This document shows, one piece after another, positions 62,673-64,000 of a stretch of 64,000 nt of DNA (positions are counted from its first letter, which is position 1; each line of letters begins with the position of its first letter). Location of the stretch: positions 1 to 64,000 of the forward strand of contig CAICTM010000126.1 in the NCBI GenBank assembly GCA_903772945.1, given 5' to 3'. A program made the translations under genes and the position numbers. The stretch is from Seminavis robusta (Eukaryota; Bacillariophyta; Bacillariophyceae; Naviculales; Naviculaceae). The notes beneath the pieces are model-generated. The model worked only from the letters and a program-made list of their open reading frames with translations. It ran no database searches and was not told the origin of the DNA.

Positions 62673-63762
62673 GGTAGGAACCAGCAGTCACGTACCTGAT
62701 CTACATGTACTTGGAATATCCAGGAAACGGTAGCCGATAACGCTGTGGAAATCAAAACCGTCCAGCCGCCTCCTTGCCCTCCACTCCCTGCCTCCTCTCC
62801 CTTTCCCCTCTTCAAGATTGCAATAGCGCAGGCATTTTGTAAGCTCATCCTGTAATTACTGCCATTAATTGGGTACATCGTTCCGGACAGCAGAAAGCTG
62901 CCGTGGCTTGTTCCGCCAATGACACGCGAAATCTGCTTGGTCCGCAAATGACGCGAAATCTTTTCGTGAGGAGGCCTTTCATCTATGGTACCGGTAGTGC
63001 CTGAAACGACGAGGGGCCACCTTTCGAGCCACCATAGCCAGCCGCCATACATGTCTATGCTGCCACGGTGAATTCCAGCATCGTTGTCCGTGTCTTGACA
63101 ATACGGCGAAAGGGGGTCTAGAGTTCCTTGCTGGGGTTCGCGTTGGGGTCAATCCACAACTACCGTCGTCTGGCCGCTCCACTTGTTCGATTGCTACACG
63201 GAGGCAACCATTCGTCTCGGCTCTTCCAATGCACCGGCACCGTTAGAAGTGAACTGACTGGGGATCATGTTCGGATGCGATTGATCGTTCCATCCAAACT
63301 TCCGCTCCTGATTTCGATGGTCTTGTGCAGCTCAGGCTACAGACAACATCTGTCTGCATCTTTCTTGGCTGACGAACGTGGCCGATTCCGACAACCTATT
63401 CCTGGGATGCCGCTCCATTATCGACGAAAACGAAGCCATGAATCGAATCGAATCCAACTGCATGGCGTCGGCAATCACAGCGATCGAGTTAGTTGAACAG
63501 AACGTGTGAATGATAGGACCCCGCACAGTCAAGGGTTCCTTCAGGAGGAAGCGATAGAAGCAAGTCTGCTGAAATACTCCATGCATAACAGATGCCTAAC
63601 TCCAATTCAAAACAGATGAAGTATCTGCAAGACAGCAATAGGTGTATTATTAAGAATCAAGTGGCCATGGCAAACATCCATTCTTGTTGCAGAATACTGA
63701 TAGCAGCTTATGAACAACTTTTGCAAAGGACAGCCACCACAATTCTCTTATTCCCTTCATCA
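62673..63762. other. Intergenic region between convergent genes
   Basis: No gene is supported. Frames on both strands (for example plus 63128-63496 and minus 62597-63052) overlap each other and have no domain. The left end is the 3' flank of the second channel, the right end the 3' flank of the carrier gene. Confidence 0.5.
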
Positions 63763-64000
63763 TCAACGCTCTTCAAAGTTTCCATTCTTGATGTTGTGGG
63801 CCTTGAAGGCATCCTGCAGGAAATGGCGTCCTTCATGGAACAAGGTCAAAGAAATGACAGCCTTGGCAATTCCAATTCCTTGTCCACGGAAAACTCCCCG
63901 AAGACCAAACTGAGCAGAGTCACGAACCATCTCTCTCACTGCTTCCATAGGGCCAATAGACTTGCCAGAAATGGAGTTGGTTTGCATAATAACTTCCAAA
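63763..64000 (-). CDS. Mitochondrial carrier family protein, C-terminal part (runs off window)
   Basis: About 79 codons of the 3' end of a minus-strand gene are visible. The start lies beyond 64000. The first residues (LEVIMQTNSISGKS) continue what should be a P-x-[DE]-x-x-[KR] carrier signature. Then come AVREMVRDSAQFGLRGVFRGQGIGIAKAVISL, which matches the carrier pattern of EG-x-x-G-x-x-RG before an even-numbered helix, and a terminal helix with FLQDAFKAHN. Such proteins exchange metabolites across the mitochondrial inner membrane. The substrate cannot be told from this third of the protein. Confidence 0.75.
   Translation of the reverse strand, partial: LEVIMQTNSISGKSIGPMEAVREMVRDSAQFGLRGVFRGQGIGIAKAVISLTLFHEGRHFLQDAFKAHNIKNGNFEER

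Noticed and set aside
62597-63052. 151-aa minus frame past the second channel
   Set aside because: It overlaps the channel's 3' coding end in antisense and shows no similarity.

Overview
The window looks like nuclear DNA of a photosynthetic stramenopile, most likely a pennate diatom. Three things point there. Predicted preproteins carry a signal peptide followed by an ASAF-type plastid motif (381-aa and 620-aa proteins on the minus strand). Introns are few and short (about 60-140 bp, GT-AG). Several proteins resemble families I know mainly from diatoms, such as the C-terminal zinc-ribbon protein and the type II glycosyltransferase-like protein. The species cannot be fixed from sequence alone. 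The short palindromes TACCGGTA/GTACCGGTAC and runs of GCTAGCTA recur in most intergenic regions.

Layout. 1-2.2 kb: decayed PiggyBac-like transposase (minus). 2.2-5.2 kb: gene-poor. 5.2-25 kb: the host gene block. It holds a zinc-ribbon/coiled-coil protein, a BPL_N-type class I glutamine-amidotransferase-like protein, an RluA-type pseudouridine synthase, a plastid EF-hand/Tic20-like protein with a partial copy beside it, a spliced secretory membrane protein, a class I histone deacetylase, a spliced START-like protein, a plastid-targeted protein kinase and a small spliced membrane protein. 25.96-29.27 kb: hAT element with terminal inverted repeats, whose two coding halves face each other and are separated by a 170-bp repeat family and an assembly gap. 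30.4-38.1 kb: alpha/beta hydrolase, a Harbinger-like MITE, a type II glycosyltransferase-like gene with a frame change, a hairpin element, an uncertain gene, a putative 2OG-Fe(II) oxygenase-like gene and a CS-domain gene remnant next to a copia-type fossil.

39.5-48.3 kb: a large composite DNA transposon, Mutator-like in my reading. A zinc-finger/DDE-type transposase is followed by a domain resembling a ubiquitin-specific (C19) cysteine peptidase and a C-terminal Cys/His cluster. It has been hit by an 861-bp inverted-repeat element and by a decayed Ty3/gypsy-type LTR element of about 4.4 kb. A small inverted-repeat element follows at 48.46 kb. 49.2-51.5 kb: 5'-truncated LINE with RNase H. 51.5-56.3 kb: repeats, no convincing gene. 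56.4-62.7 kb: two tandem paralogous TPK-like two-pore channels with an unusual second selectivity filter. The window ends inside a mitochondrial carrier gene (minus).

The host genes do not form one pathway. They are ordinary nuclear genes on both strands, with several convergent or divergent pairs. The most notable items are the peptidase-bearing transposon, the paired channels with degenerate second filters, and the EF-hand/Tic20 fusion.
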